Positions 19,280 to 28,944 are shown, counted from the stretch's first letter. The stretch: DNA of 64,000 bases from Micromonospora sp. H61 (GCF_018070325.1 NZ_JAGPXY010000001.1:62001-126000), one strand, 5' to 3'. Notes: generated from the letters alone by a model not told the origin. Program-made: numbers and translations.

Positions 19280-19469
19280 GTTGTTGGATCTGGCTGCGAC
19301 GTCACGGCTGTTCGTCGGTCAGGCGAACAGTGCGGTACGTGGAGTGAGCGGATCGGGTGCGGGCCGCTCCCCCACCGACTTCCCGGTATCTGTAAACAAC
19401 CCTTGATATTAACTCTCACGAACGTCAATATGTGGAGGTCGCGGGTCGTCGAAGCCTGGGGAGTGAGCC
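19280..19469. promoter_or_regulatory. divergent promoter region between PHP and chitinase genes
   Basis: This 190-base spacer must hold the promoters of both flanking genes. It contains the AT-rich patch TTGATATTAACTCTCACG at about 19403-19420, unusual for this genome. A TATATA element lies near 19270, just inside the PHP start. I did not find the direct repeats known from Streptomyces chitinase promoters. Confidence 0.35.
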
Positions 19470-20810
19470 ATGAGAAGCCGTCGAATATTCGCAGTGGTAG
19501 CCGGGGCGGCGATGACCGTCACGGCCGCCGTCGCCTTCGTCCCCAGCAGCATGGCGGCCGTGCCCTCGGCCAACGCCGTCCCGATGGTCGCCTGCACCGC
19601 CCCCACCTGGGCCGAGGGCCCCACCTACCAGGCGGGCGCCCAGGTCACCTACGGCGGCCGGCTCTACCAGGCGCTGGTCACCCACACCGCGCACCCCGGC
19701 GCCGGGTGGAACCCCGCCGCCACTCCGTCGCTCTGGCGTGACCTCGGCGCGTGCTCGGGGACGACGCCACCGCCCACCACGCCACCACCCACGACCCCGC
19801 CGCCCACCACGCCACCACCGACCACACCTCCCCCCACCACACCGCCGCCAACCGGTGGGACCTGTGCGGTGAAGTCGCGGCCCGCCGGCAAGGTGCTGCA
19901 GGGCTACTGGGAGAACTGGGACGGAGCCTCCAACGGCGTACACCCCGGCCTCGGCTGGATCCCGATCACCGACAGCCGGCTCAACCAGCACGGCTACAAC
20001 GTGATCAACGCGGCGTTCCCGGTGATCCGCTCGGACGGCACGGTCCTCTGGGAGAACGGCATGGACGTCGGCGTGAAGGTGGCCACCCCGGCCGAGATGT
20101 GCCAGGCCAAATCGGCCGGCGCCACGATCCTGATGTCGATCGGTGGGGCCGCCGCGGGCATCGACCTGAGCTCCACGGCGGTCGCCGACCGGTTCATCGC
20201 GACGATAGTGCCGATCCTGACTGCCTACCACTTCGACGGCATCGACATCGACATCGAGACCGGCCTGACCGGCAGCGGCAACATCAACACTCTGTCCACG
20301 TCGCAGGCCAACCTGATCCGGATCATCGACGGCGTGCTGGCCCGGATGCCGTCGAACTTCGGCCTGACCATGGCACCGGAGACCGCCTACGTCACCGGCG
20401 GCAGCGTGGTTTACGGCTCGATCTGGGGCTCGTACCTGCCGATCATCAAGAAGTACGTGGACAACGGCCGGCTCTGGTGGCTGAACATGCAGTACTACAA
20501 CGGCAGCATGTACGGCTGCGCCGGCGACTCGTACCCGGCGGGCACCGTGCAGGGCTTCACGGTGCAGACGCAGTGCCTGAACAACGGGCTCACCATTCAG
20601 GGCACCACCATCCGGGTGCCGTACGACAAGCAGGTCCCGGGCCTGCCGGCGCAGACCGGGGCGGGCGGCGGCTACATGTCGACGTCGTTGGTCACCCAGG
20701 CCTGGAACTCCGTGCCCGGCCTGAAGGGCCTGATGACCTGGTCGGCGAACTGGGACGGGTCGAAGGGCTGGACCTTCGGCGACAACGTGAAGCGCCTGCA
20801 GGGCCGCTGA
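19470..20810 (+). CDS. secreted GH18 chitinase with N-terminal chitin-binding module
   Basis: The 446-residue enzyme hydrolyses chitin outside the cell. Its order is: signal peptide (to about 35), a CBM5/12-type module (about 40-95, with the aromatic-rich TYGGRLYQALVTH), a Thr-Pro repeat linker (about 96-128), and a GH18 barrel. The catalytic motif DGIDIDIE lies at about 256-263, with the last Glu as proton donor. GGGGAG precedes ATG 19470. The N-terminal module and catalytic motif are unambiguous. Endo- versus exo-action cannot be read from the sequence. Confidence 0.93.
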   Translation: MRSRRIFAVVAGAAMTVTAAVAFVPSSMAAVPSANAVPMVACTAPTWAEGPTYQAGAQVTYGGRLYQALVTHTAHPGAGWNPAATPSLWRDLGACSGTTPPPTTPPPTTPPPTTPPPTTPPPTTPPPTGGTCAVKSRPAGKVLQGYWENWDGASNGVHPGLGWIPITDSRLNQHGYNVINAAFPVIRSDGTVLWENGMDVGVKVATPAEMCQAKSAGATILMSIGGAAAGIDLSSTAVADRFIATIVPILTAYHFDGIDIDIETGLTGSGNINTLSTSQANLIRIIDGVLARMPSNFGLTMAPETAYVTGGSVVYGSIWGSYLPIIKKYVDNGRLWWLNMQYYNGSMYGCAGDSYPAGTVQGFTVQTQCLNNGLTIQGTTIRVPYDKQVPGLPAQTGAGGGYMSTSLVTQAWNSVPGLKGLMTWSANWDGSKGWTFGDNVKRLQGR

Positions 20811-20948
20811 CGGGGTGACGAACAGGGACGAGAAGTGACAGCACGGTTTGAGCGTGCATTCCCCTGTGGTCAGTTCGAATTCACCGCGTCGCTCTACGGT
20901 GCCAGCGGACCGAGAACGCCCTGCTCGTACCTGGAGAGATGAGGATTG

Positions 20949-22160
20949 ATGGCAGTAAGCAAGCGGGTGGGCCTGACTGCTGCGGTGGTCGCCCTGACCC
21001 TGACGCTGCCGGGTGGCGCGACCGCAGCCGCGGCCGAGCGGAACACGTGGGACCAGGCCGAGTTGTTGAAGTTCGCCGCGCTGCCAGCAGCAACCTTCGT
21101 TCCCGGCAGCGAACCGTCCGGCTCGTCACTCGGCAGCGCCCCCATCAACGGGATCACCCCGCCGTTCGCCGACCAACCGATCCAGGGGTTCAGCGGCGTC
21201 CTACGCAACACCGACGGCACCTTCGACGTGTTGTCCGACAACGGCTTCGGCAACAAGGCCAACAGTGCCGACTTCGTGCTGCGTGTGCAGCGGGTCGCGC
21301 CTAACTTCGGCAGCGGCGCCGTGGACGTGCTCGGTGGCATCAACCTGACCGACCCGTATGGCAAGGTGCCATTCCCGCTCACTCGTGCCGACCGCGTGCT
21401 CACCGGAGCCGACTTCGATGTCGAGTCGATTACCCGGACGCCGGACGGCACGTACTGGCTCGGTGACGAGTTCGGTCCGTACCTGCTGCACTTCGACCGG
21501 GCGGGCCGCTTGCTACAGGCGCCGGTGCCGCTGCCCGGGGTGTTCGCCCCCGAGAACCCGGGCCGCGGTGCGACCCCGGCCAACCTCGCCAGCAGTAAGG
21601 GCTTCGAGGGCATGGCCCAGTCGCCGGACGGTCGCACGCTCTACCCGCTGCTCGAGGGCACGACCACTGGCGATCCGGCCGGCACCCTCCGGCTCAACGA
21701 GTTCGACACCAGAACCAACACCTACACCGGTCGGCGCTGGACCTACGCGCTCGACTCTCCTGCTCACGCGATCGGTGACGCCATCATGGTCGATCGCGAC
21801 CGCTTCCTGATCATCGAGCGGGACAACGGCCAGGGAGAGACGGCAAAGGTCAAGAAGATCTATCTCGCCGACAAGCGCGACCGGAACCGCGACGGACTGC
21901 TCGACAAGACGCTGGTCGCCGACCTGATGGCAGTCGCCAACCCTCGGCACGTCGGCGGGTTCGGTGACCCGTTCACGTTCCCGTTCCAGACGATCGAGGA
22001 CGTGGTGATCCTCGACGACCGCACGCTCGCCGTCCTGAACGACAACAACTTCCCGTCGTCGGCGGGCCGGACGGCCGGCCAGGCGGACAACAACGAGTTC
22101 ATCGTGATCAAACTCGACCGCCATCTGGACGCGGACAAGCGCGTCCTGCGTCGCTACTGA
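20949..22160 (+). CDS. secreted phytase-like esterase domain protein
   Basis: The 403-residue protein has a cleavable signal peptide ending near TAAAAE. One domain follows, matching the beta-propeller-like 'esterase-like activity of phytase' family. Its conserved segments include GFSGVLRNTDGTFDVLSDNGFG, read here in two parts around residues 78 and 90, GDEFGPYLLHFD and IEDVVILDD. Proteins of this family have phosphatase or esterase activity on organic phosphates in a few studied cases. GAGGA precedes ATG 20949; the TTG three bases earlier is less likely. Confidence 0.8.
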   Translation: MAVSKRVGLTAAVVALTLTLPGGATAAAAERNTWDQAELLKFAALPAATFVPGSEPSGSSLGSAPINGITPPFADQPIQGFSGVLRNTDGTFDVLSDNGFGNKANSADFVLRVQRVAPNFGSGAVDVLGGINLTDPYGKVPFPLTRADRVLTGADFDVESITRTPDGTYWLGDEFGPYLLHFDRAGRLLQAPVPLPGVFAPENPGRGATPANLASSKGFEGMAQSPDGRTLYPLLEGTTTGDPAGTLRLNEFDTRTNTYTGRRWTYALDSPAHAIGDAIMVDRDRFLIIERDNGQGETAKVKKIYLADKRDRNRDGLLDKTLVADLMAVANPRHVGGFGDPFTFPFQTIEDVVILDDRTLAVLNDNNFPSSAGRTAGQADNNEFIVIKLDRHLDADKRVLRRY

Positions 22161-22170
22161 CTCGACGCCA

Positions 22171-22201
22171 GGGGTGGGCAGACCGACCGTCTGTCCACCC
22201 C
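22171..22201. terminator. convergent terminator hairpin
   Basis: GGGGTGGGCAGAC (22171-22183) pairs with 22189-22201 over 13 bp with one mismatch and a 5-base loop. It separates the phytase-like gene from the convergent pentapeptide-repeat gene. Confidence 0.8.
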
Positions 22202-22233
22202 GTCCCGGGCGGCCGCTACCCCTGACGCGCCGG

Positions 22234-22503
22234 TCATCCCTCAGCAGTGGGTCGGCTGTGCACCACCAACTCGTCGATCTCCAACCGGCCGACGCGCAAC
22301 TCCCGCACGACCGCCCGGCGGACCGCCAACCGCCCGATGACCAACGCCCCGACGGCCACGGCCCCGACGGCCAGCGCACCCACGGCGAGGGCACCGAGCG
22401 ACACCGCCCCCGCAGCCCGCGCGCCGGTAGCCGCCGCGCCCGTCGCCACAGCGCCGTTGGCGCGCGTTCCGGTCAACCGCATCAGGCTTACGTCTCGCTT
22501 CAT
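22234..22503 (-). CDS. small pentapeptide-repeat-like protein
   Basis: The 89-residue protein is built almost entirely of five-residue units of the type A-x-G-A-[LV] (for example SLGAL AVGAL AVGAV AVGAL). About thirteen units grade into a charged end (RVGRL EIDEL). This is the pattern of a right-handed quadrilateral beta-helix of roughly three coils. ATG 22503 follows a GGGG tract; GTG 22506 is the alternative. It faces the phytase-like gene across a shared terminator. Function is unknown; small members of this type have no assigned role that I know of. Confidence 0.62.
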   Translation of the reverse strand: MKRDVSLMRLTGTRANGAVATGAAATGARAAGAVSLGALAVGALAVGAVAVGALVIGRLAVRRAVVRELRVGRLEIDELVVHSRPTAEG

Positions 22504-22593
22504 CACCCCATTGTCCGCCTACCGCTGGCCGCCGCGAAGGTGACCGGCCTCGAAGCCTTGGCCGCCGCGATGGCGGCGGTTGACAATCCACCC

Positions 22594-23073
22594 ATGAACC
22601 CGAGCACGCTGACCATCACGTCGATCACCACCGGGGAGGAGGCCCAGGCCTTCCGGACGCTCAACGAGGAGTGGATTTCCCACTTGTTCGCCATCGAGGA
22701 ATCGGACCGCAAGACCCTGAGCGACCCGTTCGCGGCCATCGTCGACCCGGGCGGGGACGTGCTGATCGTCCGTGACGAAGCGAAGATCGTCGGCTGTGTC
22801 GCCTTGGTCCGCAGCTCGGACGACGTCTTCGAACTGTCGAAGATGGCAGTGACCCCGGCGGTCCGTGGCAAGGGCATCGGCCGGCAGCTGATTCAGGCGG
22901 CGATCGATCGGGCCCGCACGCTCGGCGCGACCACCCTGTTCCTGGGTAGCAGCACCAAGCTCCCGAACGCGGTACGGCTCTACGAGTCCGCCGGCTTCAA
23001 GCACGTCAGCCCGGAACAGATTCCACTGGCGCCGTACGCCCGCGCCAACGTATTCATGCAGATGGCGCTCTGA
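22594..23073 (+). CDS. GNAT-family N-acetyltransferase
   Basis: The 159-residue protein has the GNAT fold: VGCVALVRSSDD (strand 4 region), the acetyl-CoA motif VRGKGIGRQLIQ, and the C-terminal NAVRLYESAGF. It transfers an acetyl group from acetyl-CoA to an unknown amine. The open frame runs upstream to 22174, antisense to the pentapeptide gene; ATG 22594 is the first start that leaves a normal GNAT N-terminus. The substrate is not predictable. Confidence 0.85.
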   Translation: MNPSTLTITSITTGEEAQAFRTLNEEWISHLFAIEESDRKTLSDPFAAIVDPGGDVLIVRDEAKIVGCVALVRSSDDVFELSKMAVTPAVRGKGIGRQLIQAAIDRARTLGATTLFLGSSTKLPNAVRLYESAGFKHVSPEQIPLAPYARANVFMQMAL

Positions 23074-23082
23074 CCGAGGTCG

Positions 23083-23168
23083 TCCAGGACCACGTCAGGC
23101 CGCACCTGGCCGGTGCCCTCGGCCCGGCGCAGAAGGGTCAAGGGCACCTTCCACTGAATCCGCTGCAC
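23083..23168 (-). pseudogene. possible remnant of a TetR-type regulator C-terminus
   Basis: A short minus-strand reading (VQRIQWKVPLTLLRRAEGTG and the following QVRPDVVLDDLG) resembles the last helices of a TetR-family protein. It is closed by an in-frame stop immediately upstream and runs into the GNAT antisense frame downstream. It is too short to be functional and is most likely a decayed fragment. The resemblance is by eye only. Confidence 0.3.
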
Positions 23169-23377
23169 CGATCAGGGTGTTCTCTTAGGCTGCGTGGGCG
23201 GGGCGCCCGGTTCGACGAGTGCGTCGCGGTGGCGCTGTACGGGCTGGTCGGGGGTGCTCCTCTCGGCGGCCTGGCCGTACCGCTACCTCAGCCGGCACGG
23301 GTAGCTGCCGCGACGGCGCCTGAGGCCCGGTTTGTTCGCCGTCAGCGGCCGGGCCCGGCTACCGGTGAGGAGCACCG
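23169..23377. other. spacer before the membrane protein gene
   Basis: No gene is supported here. The stretch is GC-rich, and GAGGAG at its end is the ribosome site for the next gene. It may include further decayed sequence next to the TetR-like remnant. Confidence 0.4.
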
Positions 23378-24505
23378 ATGACGCAGAGTGAACAGGACCG
23401 CCCGGAGATCGTCGTCGGACTGGTGGCAACCCCGCCGGACCACCCGGCCCGGGTGGCCGCGCGGCTCACCACCGAACTGGCCAGCGGGCTGGCCGAGCGG
23501 GTGAACGCGGACGTGCGGTGGATCGTCCGGGAAGGCTGGGGCGAGGTGGCGCCCCGCCGCGACGGCGGCGTTGAGGCGCTACTCGATGATCTTGCCCGTC
23601 GGCGTGCCGAGGACCACTGGGACCTCGCCATCTGCCTGACCGATCTGCCGCTGCATGCCGAGCGGGTGCCGCTGGTGGCGCAGACCTCCGCTCGGCGTCG
23701 AGTCGCTGTGGTGTCCCTGCCCGCGCTGGGAATGCACCAACTGCGAGCGGCCCGCGCAGCCGTTCCGGATCTGGTGAGCCGGCTGCTGGCCGACGCAACC
23801 GACCAGCGGGTGCCGCCGGGCGGCTGGGCACCGGCCGAGATGGCAAGCCGGGTTCCCGCCGTACACCGGGTGGTCGGCGAGGCCGACGCCGGTGAGCGGC
23901 GCTACGTCGCCTCACGGCTCACCGGCCGGTTACGGCTGTTGATCGGCATGGTTCGAGCCAACCGTCCGGGGCGTGCCCTGCTGGGCCTGTCGAAGCTGCT
24001 GGTCGGCGCGTTCGGCACCGCCGCGTTCGCGCTCACCACGGACACCATCTGGCAGATCGGCGATGCGCTCGGCGGACTCCGGCTCGCCGTGATCATGCTG
24101 CTCGGGCTGACAGCGTTGGTGGCCTGGTTGATCATCGCGCACGACCTGTGGGAGAAACCGAGCCGCGAGACGCCGACCGAGCTGGCACGGCTGTTCAACC
24201 TGGGTACGATCCTCACCCTCACTCTGGCCACGGTGCTGTCCTACGTGGTGTTGTTCGTGGGAACGGTGCTCGTCGCGGCGCTGCTGATCGACACCTCCGT
24301 GCTGGAACAGACCTTGCAGCGGCCAGTCGACTTCACCGACTATCTGACGCTCGCCTGGATCACCGGCTCGCTGGCCACCGTCGGCGGCGCGATCGGCTCC
24401 GGGCTGGAAAACGAGGAAACGGTACGGGCTGCCGCTTACGGCTATCATCCCCACCCCGATGGCTGGCGGGACGAGAAGAGCGGGCAGTCGCACAGCGGGA
24501 GGTAA
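23378..24505 (+). CDS. uncharacterised membrane protein with soluble N-terminal domain
   Basis: The 375-residue protein has a soluble N-terminal half (about 1-165) with alternating strands and helices (IVVGLVATPP, DLAICLTDLPL). Four hydrophobic segments follow between about 205 and 335 (for example VIMLLGLTALVAWLIIAHDL). No catalytic motif was recognised. Related actinobacterial proteins are conserved but unnamed. GAGGAG precedes ATG 23378. It converges on an MscS-type channel gene with only 23 bases between them. A role in envelope stress is a guess from that neighbour. Confidence 0.8.
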   Translation: MTQSEQDRPEIVVGLVATPPDHPARVAARLTTELASGLAERVNADVRWIVREGWGEVAPRRDGGVEALLDDLARRRAEDHWDLAICLTDLPLHAERVPLVAQTSARRRVAVVSLPALGMHQLRAARAAVPDLVSRLLADATDQRVPPGGWAPAEMASRVPAVHRVVGEADAGERRYVASRLTGRLRLLIGMVRANRPGRALLGLSKLLVGAFGTAAFALTTDTIWQIGDALGGLRLAVIMLLGLTALVAWLIIAHDLWEKPSRETPTELARLFNLGTILTLTLATVLSYVVLFVGTVLVAALLIDTSVLEQTLQRPVDFTDYLTLAWITGSLATVGGAIGSGLENEETVRAAAYGYHPHPDGWRDEKSGQSHSGR

Positions 24506-24512
24506 TCGGGCC

Positions 24513-24528
24513 GTCGGGCCCGCCCGAC
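24513..24528. terminator. short convergent hairpin
   Basis: GTCGGGC-CC-GCCCGAC forms a perfect 7-bp stem in the 23-base gap between two convergent stop codons, where it could stop transcription from both sides. Confidence 0.55.
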
Positions 24529-25539
24529 TCAAGGCTGATACTGGCCGCGGGTGCGGGGCAGCCACTGAGGATGGCGGTCGCGAAGATAGCGAACCAGTCC
24601 CTCGCGCAGGTCGCAGCGCAGGTCCCAGGCGCTGGCGCCGTCGGCGGCCGAGGCCTGCACCTGGATGACCGCTGTCTGGTGAGTGGAGTCGACCATCTGG
24701 AGCGCCCACTGGTCGCGATCCCACAGCGGTGAGGACTCGACCAACCGGCGCGCTTCCCGGCGTAGGTCGTCCAGGTCGGCGGTGTGGTCGACATGGATCT
24801 GGATCTTGCCGACTACCCGAGATTCGTTCCGGGTCCAGTTCTGAAACGGCCGCTCGGTGAAGTAGGTGGTCGGCAGGATGAGCATCCGCTCGTCCCAGAG
24901 CCGGATCACCACGTTGGTCAGCTTCACCTCCTCAACTCGGCCCCATTCGCCGTCCACCACCAGCACGTCGCCGACGTGCAGGCCGTCGGCAAAGGCGACC
25001 TGGACACCGGCGAACGCGTTGCCGAGCGCGGTACGGGCCGACAGGCCGATCAACGCGCCGACCACCCCCGCCGACGTCAACACGGAGACGCCGAAGAGGC
25101 GTACCGGCCGAAAGGTGATCAGGATCAGGCCGATCGCGACGATGGTGACCACGGCGACGGTGAGCCGCCGCACGGGGCGAATCTGCGTTCGGGCCCGCCG
25201 GACTCGCCGGCTGGCGACCGCGTCGCCCGGCAGTCGACTGAACGCGACCGCCTCGGCGACGTGCAACGCCTTGATCACTAACCATGCCCCGGACAGCACC
25301 AAGGCCACCAGGACGACGTGCCACAGATGACGCTGCCACCCGGCCGGACCCAACGGCAGCGCGTAGTACAGCGCCCCGACCAGCAGCAGCACCCCCGCCG
25401 GGCGGCGGCAGGCATGCCGCAGGGGCTCCAGCAGCCACTGGTAACGGCCGCGGGCTACCCGGCGGACGACCATGCCCGAGATCAGGTCCACGACCACCGC
25501 CGTCGCCAGCGCGGCCACTACGATCAACGCGGTACGCAT
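24529..25539 (-). CDS. mechanosensitive channel, MscS family
   Basis: The 336-residue protein has about four hydrophobic helices. The pore-lining helix is rich in Gly/Ala (GVVGALIGLSARTALGNAFAG, about residues 165-185). The MscS beta-domain follows (GLHVGDVLVVDGEWGRVEEV, then LWDERMLILPTTYF) and a mixed C-terminal domain. It releases solutes on hypo-osmotic shock or acts as a tension-gated small-solute channel in the plasma membrane. The start is ATG 25539. It is a single gene on the minus strand. Confidence 0.88.
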   Translation of the reverse strand: MRTALIVVAALATAVVVDLISGMVVRRVARGRYQWLLEPLRHACRRPAGVLLLVGALYYALPLGPAGWQRHLWHVVLVALVLSGAWLVIKALHVAEAVAFSRLPGDAVASRRVRRARTQIRPVRRLTVAVVTIVAIGLILITFRPVRLFGVSVLTSAGVVGALIGLSARTALGNAFAGVQVAFADGLHVGDVLVVDGEWGRVEEVKLTNVVIRLWDERMLILPTTYFTERPFQNWTRNESRVVGKIQIHVDHTADLDDLRREARRLVESSPLWDRDQWALQMVDSTHQTAVIQVQASAADGASAWDLRCDLREGLVRYLRDRHPQWLPRTRGQYQP

Positions 25540-25733
25540 CAGAGGCCGTTCACCGTAGTCCCGATGCCAGCTCTCCCCGGCTCACTGCCCAGTCCACGTG
25601 CTCAGGGTGCCACCCGGTCGAGTGGCAGGCGGCCAACATCGGCGAACAACCGCTGACCACACCCGCGTCAGTCGCCCGACGGTCGCCCACGGTGGTACTT
25701 GTGTCCGAGCAGCGAAAAGCGAGATCATCACGC

Positions 25734-28688
25734 ATGCTCGACCCCTCGCCCGAGGACGACGGGACCTCACCGACCGTCTCCACTCCGCATTTCGTGGGTC
25801 GTGATCGGGAGATGGCGGCCCTTCGGGGCGCCTTGGCCCGGCCACCGGCGATCGTGCTGGTCGAGGGCGAGGCGGGGATCGGGAAGAGCCGACTGCTGCG
25901 AGAGTGGTTGGCCGCGCCGGATCAGCGCACTGCCTTGGTGTCGGTGTGCCCACCGCTTCGCGAGTCGCTGACGTTGGGGCCGATCGTCGACGCGTTCCGG
26001 GGGATCGACGGCCCGGTGTCGCGATTGCGGCTCACCGAGCTTGCGGGTGCGTTACGGCCCCTGTTCCCTGAGTGGTCCGCGGACCTGCCGCCCGCGTTGC
26101 AGCCGTTGGGCGATGCGAAGGCGGCACGGCATCGCCTGTTCCGCGCCCTGGAGGAGCTGCTGCGGGCTCTGGGTGTCGACGTCCTCGTGCTCGAGGACGC
26201 TCACTGGGCCGACGAGGTGACCCTGGAGTTCCTGCTGTTCGTCACCTCCCGGCAGCAGTCGAACGGGCCCAGTCTCGTGATCTCCTATCGGCCGGAGGAG
26301 GTGGACGACGGATCACTGTTGCTGCGGCTGACGTCCCGGTTGCCTGCTGGCGTGACCCAGCTGAGGATCGCCCTGGCGCCCATGCGCCCCGCGGACACGG
26401 CAGCGCTGGTGTCCTCGATGCTGGACGGCAACCCGATTTCCCAGGAGTTCACGACGTTCATGCACGAGCGGACCGGCGGCGTTCCGCTGGCCGTGGAGGA
26501 GTCGGTTCGCCTCATGTGCGACCGCGCCGACCTCGTGTTCCGCGACGGACAGTGGGTCCGGCTGAAGTTGCGCGAGCTTCAGGTGCCGCCAACGGTGCGC
26601 GACTCCACCCGGGAGCGGGTGGGCCGTCTGTCGCCGACGGCGCAGCAGGTGTTGCGGGCCGCGGCGACGTTGGCTGAGCGGTCGTCGGTGGAAACGATAG
26701 CGATGACCGCCGGTCTGTCACCAGGTGCGTGTCGAGGCGCTGTCGCGGAGGCGGCCGGCGCCGGTGTCCTGGACGGAGACGACCGCGGCCGGTGGCGATT
26801 CCGGCATGTGCTGGCCGCCACGGCTGTCTACGAAGCGATCCCGTTGACCGACCGCAGGCACTTCCACCTGCTGGCCGGCCGGGCCGTGGAGCACATCCAT
26901 CCGCCGCCGGTGGCACGCCTCGCCCACCACTTCCGTGAGGCGGGCGAGACGCAGTCCTGGGCGAGGTACGCCGAGCAGAGTGCCGAGCTGGCCATGGCCT
27001 CGGGTGACCACACCAAGGCGGTCGAGCTGCTGGTCGATCTGTTGACGTGGGCCGTGCTGGCGCCGGTGGACCGGGCACGGGTCGCGCGCATCGCCGGAGT
27101 CGCCGCACTGGGCCGCCGTGAACCGGTCGACGAGGTCCACCACCGCGTGATCCGTACCTTGCGCTCGGTGCTGGAAACCCCCGGTCTCTCCGCCCGCCAG
27201 CAGGCCGAGATCCGCAACCCCCTGGGTCGGCTCCTGATCACCGGGGGTGAGGCGCAGGCCGCACTCAGCGAGCTGGAGCAGGCGGTGGCCAACCTCGACC
27301 ACGACCCGGTCGAGGCGGCTCGGGCGATGACCTACCTTGGCTGGGCCTATGCGGGACCGTGGCCGGCGTCGACCCATCGGCGGTGGCTGGATCGCGCCGC
27401 TGAACTCACCGCCGGCTTCGATTCTCCCGCGGAGCGGCTGAACCTGGCCGGCAACCGCGCCGCGGCGTTGCTCATGCTCGGCGAGGAGGAGGCCTGGGAC
27501 GTCGTCGCCGACCTGCCCGTCGACGGCGCGACGGCGGCGGAGCGTCTCGACGTGGCCCGGATCCACGCAAATGTCGGGACCGGCGCGCTGATCTGGGGTC
27601 GGTACGCCGACGCGGAGGAACACCTCGACGTGGCCATGCGCCTTGCCGAGGCCGAGCAGGCGTCCCGGTTGCACCATAACGTCGGACTCGAACAGGCCAA
27701 CCTGGCGTGGCTGACCGGTCGGTGGGAGGGTCTCGCGGAGCGAAGCGCGGCACTCGCCGATGCCGACCGGGACCGGCCGGCGCACTACCTCGGCAGCATT
27801 CGCCTCGCTGCCCGGCTGGCCGCGGCAGCCGGGCGGCGGCGCGCGGCGGAGGAGCAGTTCCGGCTGGTCCTCGAGGAGTCTGCCCGTCTCGGCGCAGCCG
27901 ACGACACGATGGAGGCCGCCGCCGCGTTGGCCAGACTGTGGCTGACGGACGGAAACAGCGGCCGGGCGCTGCAGATCACCAACGAGCCGATGGACACCGT
28001 CCGGAGGAAGGGCATCTGGGTCTGGGCGACGGACCTCGTTCCCGCCCGGATCGAGGCGCACCTCGCCGCAGGGGATCTGCAGGCCGCGACCCGTCTGGGC
28101 GACCAGTTCGCCAGAGGGCTGCGTGGCCGTACGGCGCCTGCGCCTCGCGCCGCGCTCACCGTATGCCGTGCCCTGCTGCTCACCGCGGCCGGAGACCACG
28201 CCCGCGCGGCGACGGCACACGGTCGGGCGGCGCGCGCCTGGAGCGCGTTGCCGCGCCCGTACGACGCCATGCTCGCCCGCGAGCGTCAAGCCGAGGCGCT
28301 CATCGCGCAAGGCCAGATCGAGCAGGGCCGAGAGCTGCTGGCGGCACAGTACGAGCAGCTGTTCAGGCTCGGGGCCCGCGGCGATGCGGACCGGGTCGCA
28401 CAGCGGCTTCGCGAACAGGGCGCCGACGTCCCTCGACTGTGGCGCGGCGGCCGACGCGGGTACGGCGACCAGCTCTCACCCCGCGAGCTCGACGTGGTCC
28501 AACTGGTCGTCGCCGGCAAGACGAACCGGGAGATCAGCCGGATCCTGGCCAAGTCGCCGGCCACAGTGGATCAGCAGCTGCGTGCCGCGATGCGCAAGTT
28601 GAAAGTGAGCTCGCGGACCGCGCTCGCGGTCAAGGCAGTGGAGGCCGGAGTTTTCGCGGAAGAGGACTCCTTGCACGACGCGTCGTGA
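25734..28688 (+). CDS. large ATP-binding LuxR-family regulator (LAL/MalT-like)
   Basis: The 984-residue protein begins with a P-loop ATPase domain (GEAGIGKSRLL, near residue 45; Walker B VLVLEDAHWAD near 155). A long helical, TPR-like middle follows, then a LuxR-type helix-turn-helix (LSPRELDVVQLVVAGKTNRE, about 915-935). Such STAND regulators switch transcription when a ligand is bound, often for secondary metabolism or sugar use. The neighbouring 2064-residue protease is a possible target. ATG 25734 is chosen; in-frame GTG 25701 with a GGTGG site is possible. Confidence 0.85.
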   Translation: MLDPSPEDDGTSPTVSTPHFVGRDREMAALRGALARPPAIVLVEGEAGIGKSRLLREWLAAPDQRTALVSVCPPLRESLTLGPIVDAFRGIDGPVSRLRLTELAGALRPLFPEWSADLPPALQPLGDAKAARHRLFRALEELLRALGVDVLVLEDAHWADEVTLEFLLFVTSRQQSNGPSLVISYRPEEVDDGSLLLRLTSRLPAGVTQLRIALAPMRPADTAALVSSMLDGNPISQEFTTFMHERTGGVPLAVEESVRLMCDRADLVFRDGQWVRLKLRELQVPPTVRDSTRERVGRLSPTAQQVLRAAATLAERSSVETIAMTAGLSPGACRGAVAEAAGAGVLDGDDRGRWRFRHVLAATAVYEAIPLTDRRHFHLLAGRAVEHIHPPPVARLAHHFREAGETQSWARYAEQSAELAMASGDHTKAVELLVDLLTWAVLAPVDRARVARIAGVAALGRREPVDEVHHRVIRTLRSVLETPGLSARQQAEIRNPLGRLLITGGEAQAALSELEQAVANLDHDPVEAARAMTYLGWAYAGPWPASTHRRWLDRAAELTAGFDSPAERLNLAGNRAAALLMLGEEEAWDVVADLPVDGATAAERLDVARIHANVGTGALIWGRYADAEEHLDVAMRLAEAEQASRLHHNVGLEQANLAWLTGRWEGLAERSAALADADRDRPAHYLGSIRLAARLAAAAGRRRAAEEQFRLVLEESARLGAADDTMEAAAALARLWLTDGNSGRALQITNEPMDTVRRKGIWVWATDLVPARIEAHLAAGDLQAATRLGDQFARGLRGRTAPAPRAALTVCRALLLTAAGDHARAATAHGRAARAWSALPRPYDAMLARERQAEALIAQGQIEQGRELLAAQYEQLFRLGARGDADRVAQRLREQGADVPRLWRGGRRGYGDQLSPRELDVVQLVVAGKTNREISRILAKSPATVDQQLRAAMRKLKVSSRTALAVKAVEAGVFAEEDSLHDAS

Positions 28689-28944
28689 AAATTGACGTAT
28701 CCGCTGGATAGCGACGGTCACTCGTCCCGCCGAGCATGACTGGATGATTCATAGCCGTTGGGCGATGCATGCCTGAGCGACCTGTCGTGGGTGACGACGC
28801 CGCCATCGAGCGCCCGCCACCACCCGAGCTGCCCCACGAGCCGCGCGTCAGCGCTCCCGACGCCCGTGACGTTGACGGTGGCGACGGTGCCGACGACCAC
28901 AAGAACCACGACCCCTACCAACCCCTGTAGGTCGAAGGATTCTC
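28689..28944. other. upstream region of the giant protease gene
   Basis: No convincing gene is present in these 256 bases. An open frame on the minus strand (28718-28921) lacks a ribosome site. The region probably carries the protease promoter, but I could not assign -35/-10 boxes. Confidence 0.35.

Noticed and set aside
28718..28921. 67-residue hydrophobic frame on the minus strand upstream of the giant protease
   Set aside because: No ribosome site, no homology recognised and biased composition.
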